Shown here: positions 6,383 to 6,397 of the stretch, piece after piece
Position numbering within the stretch: position 1 is the stretch's first letter
Layout of the letters: the number at the start of each line of letters is the position of its first letter
Source: Candidatus Uhrbacteria bacterium
GTDB lineage: Bacteria > Patescibacteriota > Patescibacteriia > UBA9934 > UBA9568
DNA length: 6,397 bases
Reading direction: 5' to 3'
Assembly: GCA_003497135.1 (NCBI GenBank)
Contig: DNKR01000002.1
Coordinates: 682 to 7,078 of the forward strand
Notes under the pieces: generated by a model
What the model was told of the DNA's origin: nothing
Seen by the model: only the letters and a program-made list of their open reading frames with translations
The model's database searches: none
Program-made: the position numbers and the translations under genes

Positions 6383-6397
6383 GCTATAAGCTAAAAG
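6361..6397. repeat. Tandem 7-bp repeat, AGCTAAA type, running off the window
   Basis: Five successive heptamers (AGCTAAA, AGCTAAC, AGCTAAA, AGCTATA, AGCTAAA) plus a partial sixth run to the window end. The left arm of the inverted repeat (6306-6326) contains three heptamers of the same type in reverse orientation (TTTAGCT, TTTAGGT, GTTAGCT). The array may continue beyond the window. Function unknown; it resembles intergenic simple-repeat islands. Confidence 0.8.

Noticed and set aside
6305..6397. CRISPR array
   Set aside because: The repeats are 7 bp and contiguous without unique spacers; the only spacer is the single 28-bp centre of an inverted repeat.

Overview
The window looks like a piece of a Candidate Phyla Radiation (Patescibacteria, Parcubacteria-like) genome. 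This is inferred from protein type, not from a marker gene. Three things point that way: a ~100-residue protein of the DUF5663 type, which I know mainly from these bacteria; a very large, nearly cysteine-free membrane protein with a glycosyltransferase-2 module at its C-terminus; and a lack of Shine-Dalgarno sequences at three of four starts. All four genes end in TAA, and a 1428-codon frame has no internal TGA. UGA is therefore not read as glycine, which argues against the Gracilibacteria/SR1 lineages.

All four genes lie on the minus strand, so transcription runs from high to low coordinates. At 6305-6397 there is a non-coding block of 7-bp AGCTAAA-type repeats, arranged partly as a large inverted repeat. 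Next is a PilZ-like gene (6228-5725) with a strong ribosome binding site and a clear intrinsic terminator whose loop contains the gene's own stop codon. A 139-bp gap (5586-5724) carries that terminator and an extended -10 promoter for a 10-helix DMT/EamA-family transporter (5585-4695). A short gap (4625-4694) carries a second, nearly identical extended -10 promoter. This drives a two-gene operon: a DUF5663-like protein (4624-4316) overlapping the start of the giant protein (4323-37).

The window thus splits into three transcription units: PilZ-like gene; transporter; DUF5663-like gene plus giant glycosyltransferase fusion. The last is the most interesting. The giant protein joins a Pro-rich tandem repeat, charged helical stretches, two or three hydrophobic segments, an unrecognised ~410-residue middle region and a GT-A glycosyltransferase that keeps its DxD and ED motifs. 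The positive-inside rule, if the third segment really spans the membrane, would put the glycosyltransferase outside the cytoplasm, which conflicts with ordinary nucleotide-sugar chemistry. I see no RNA genes, insertion sequences, CRISPR array or defence system.
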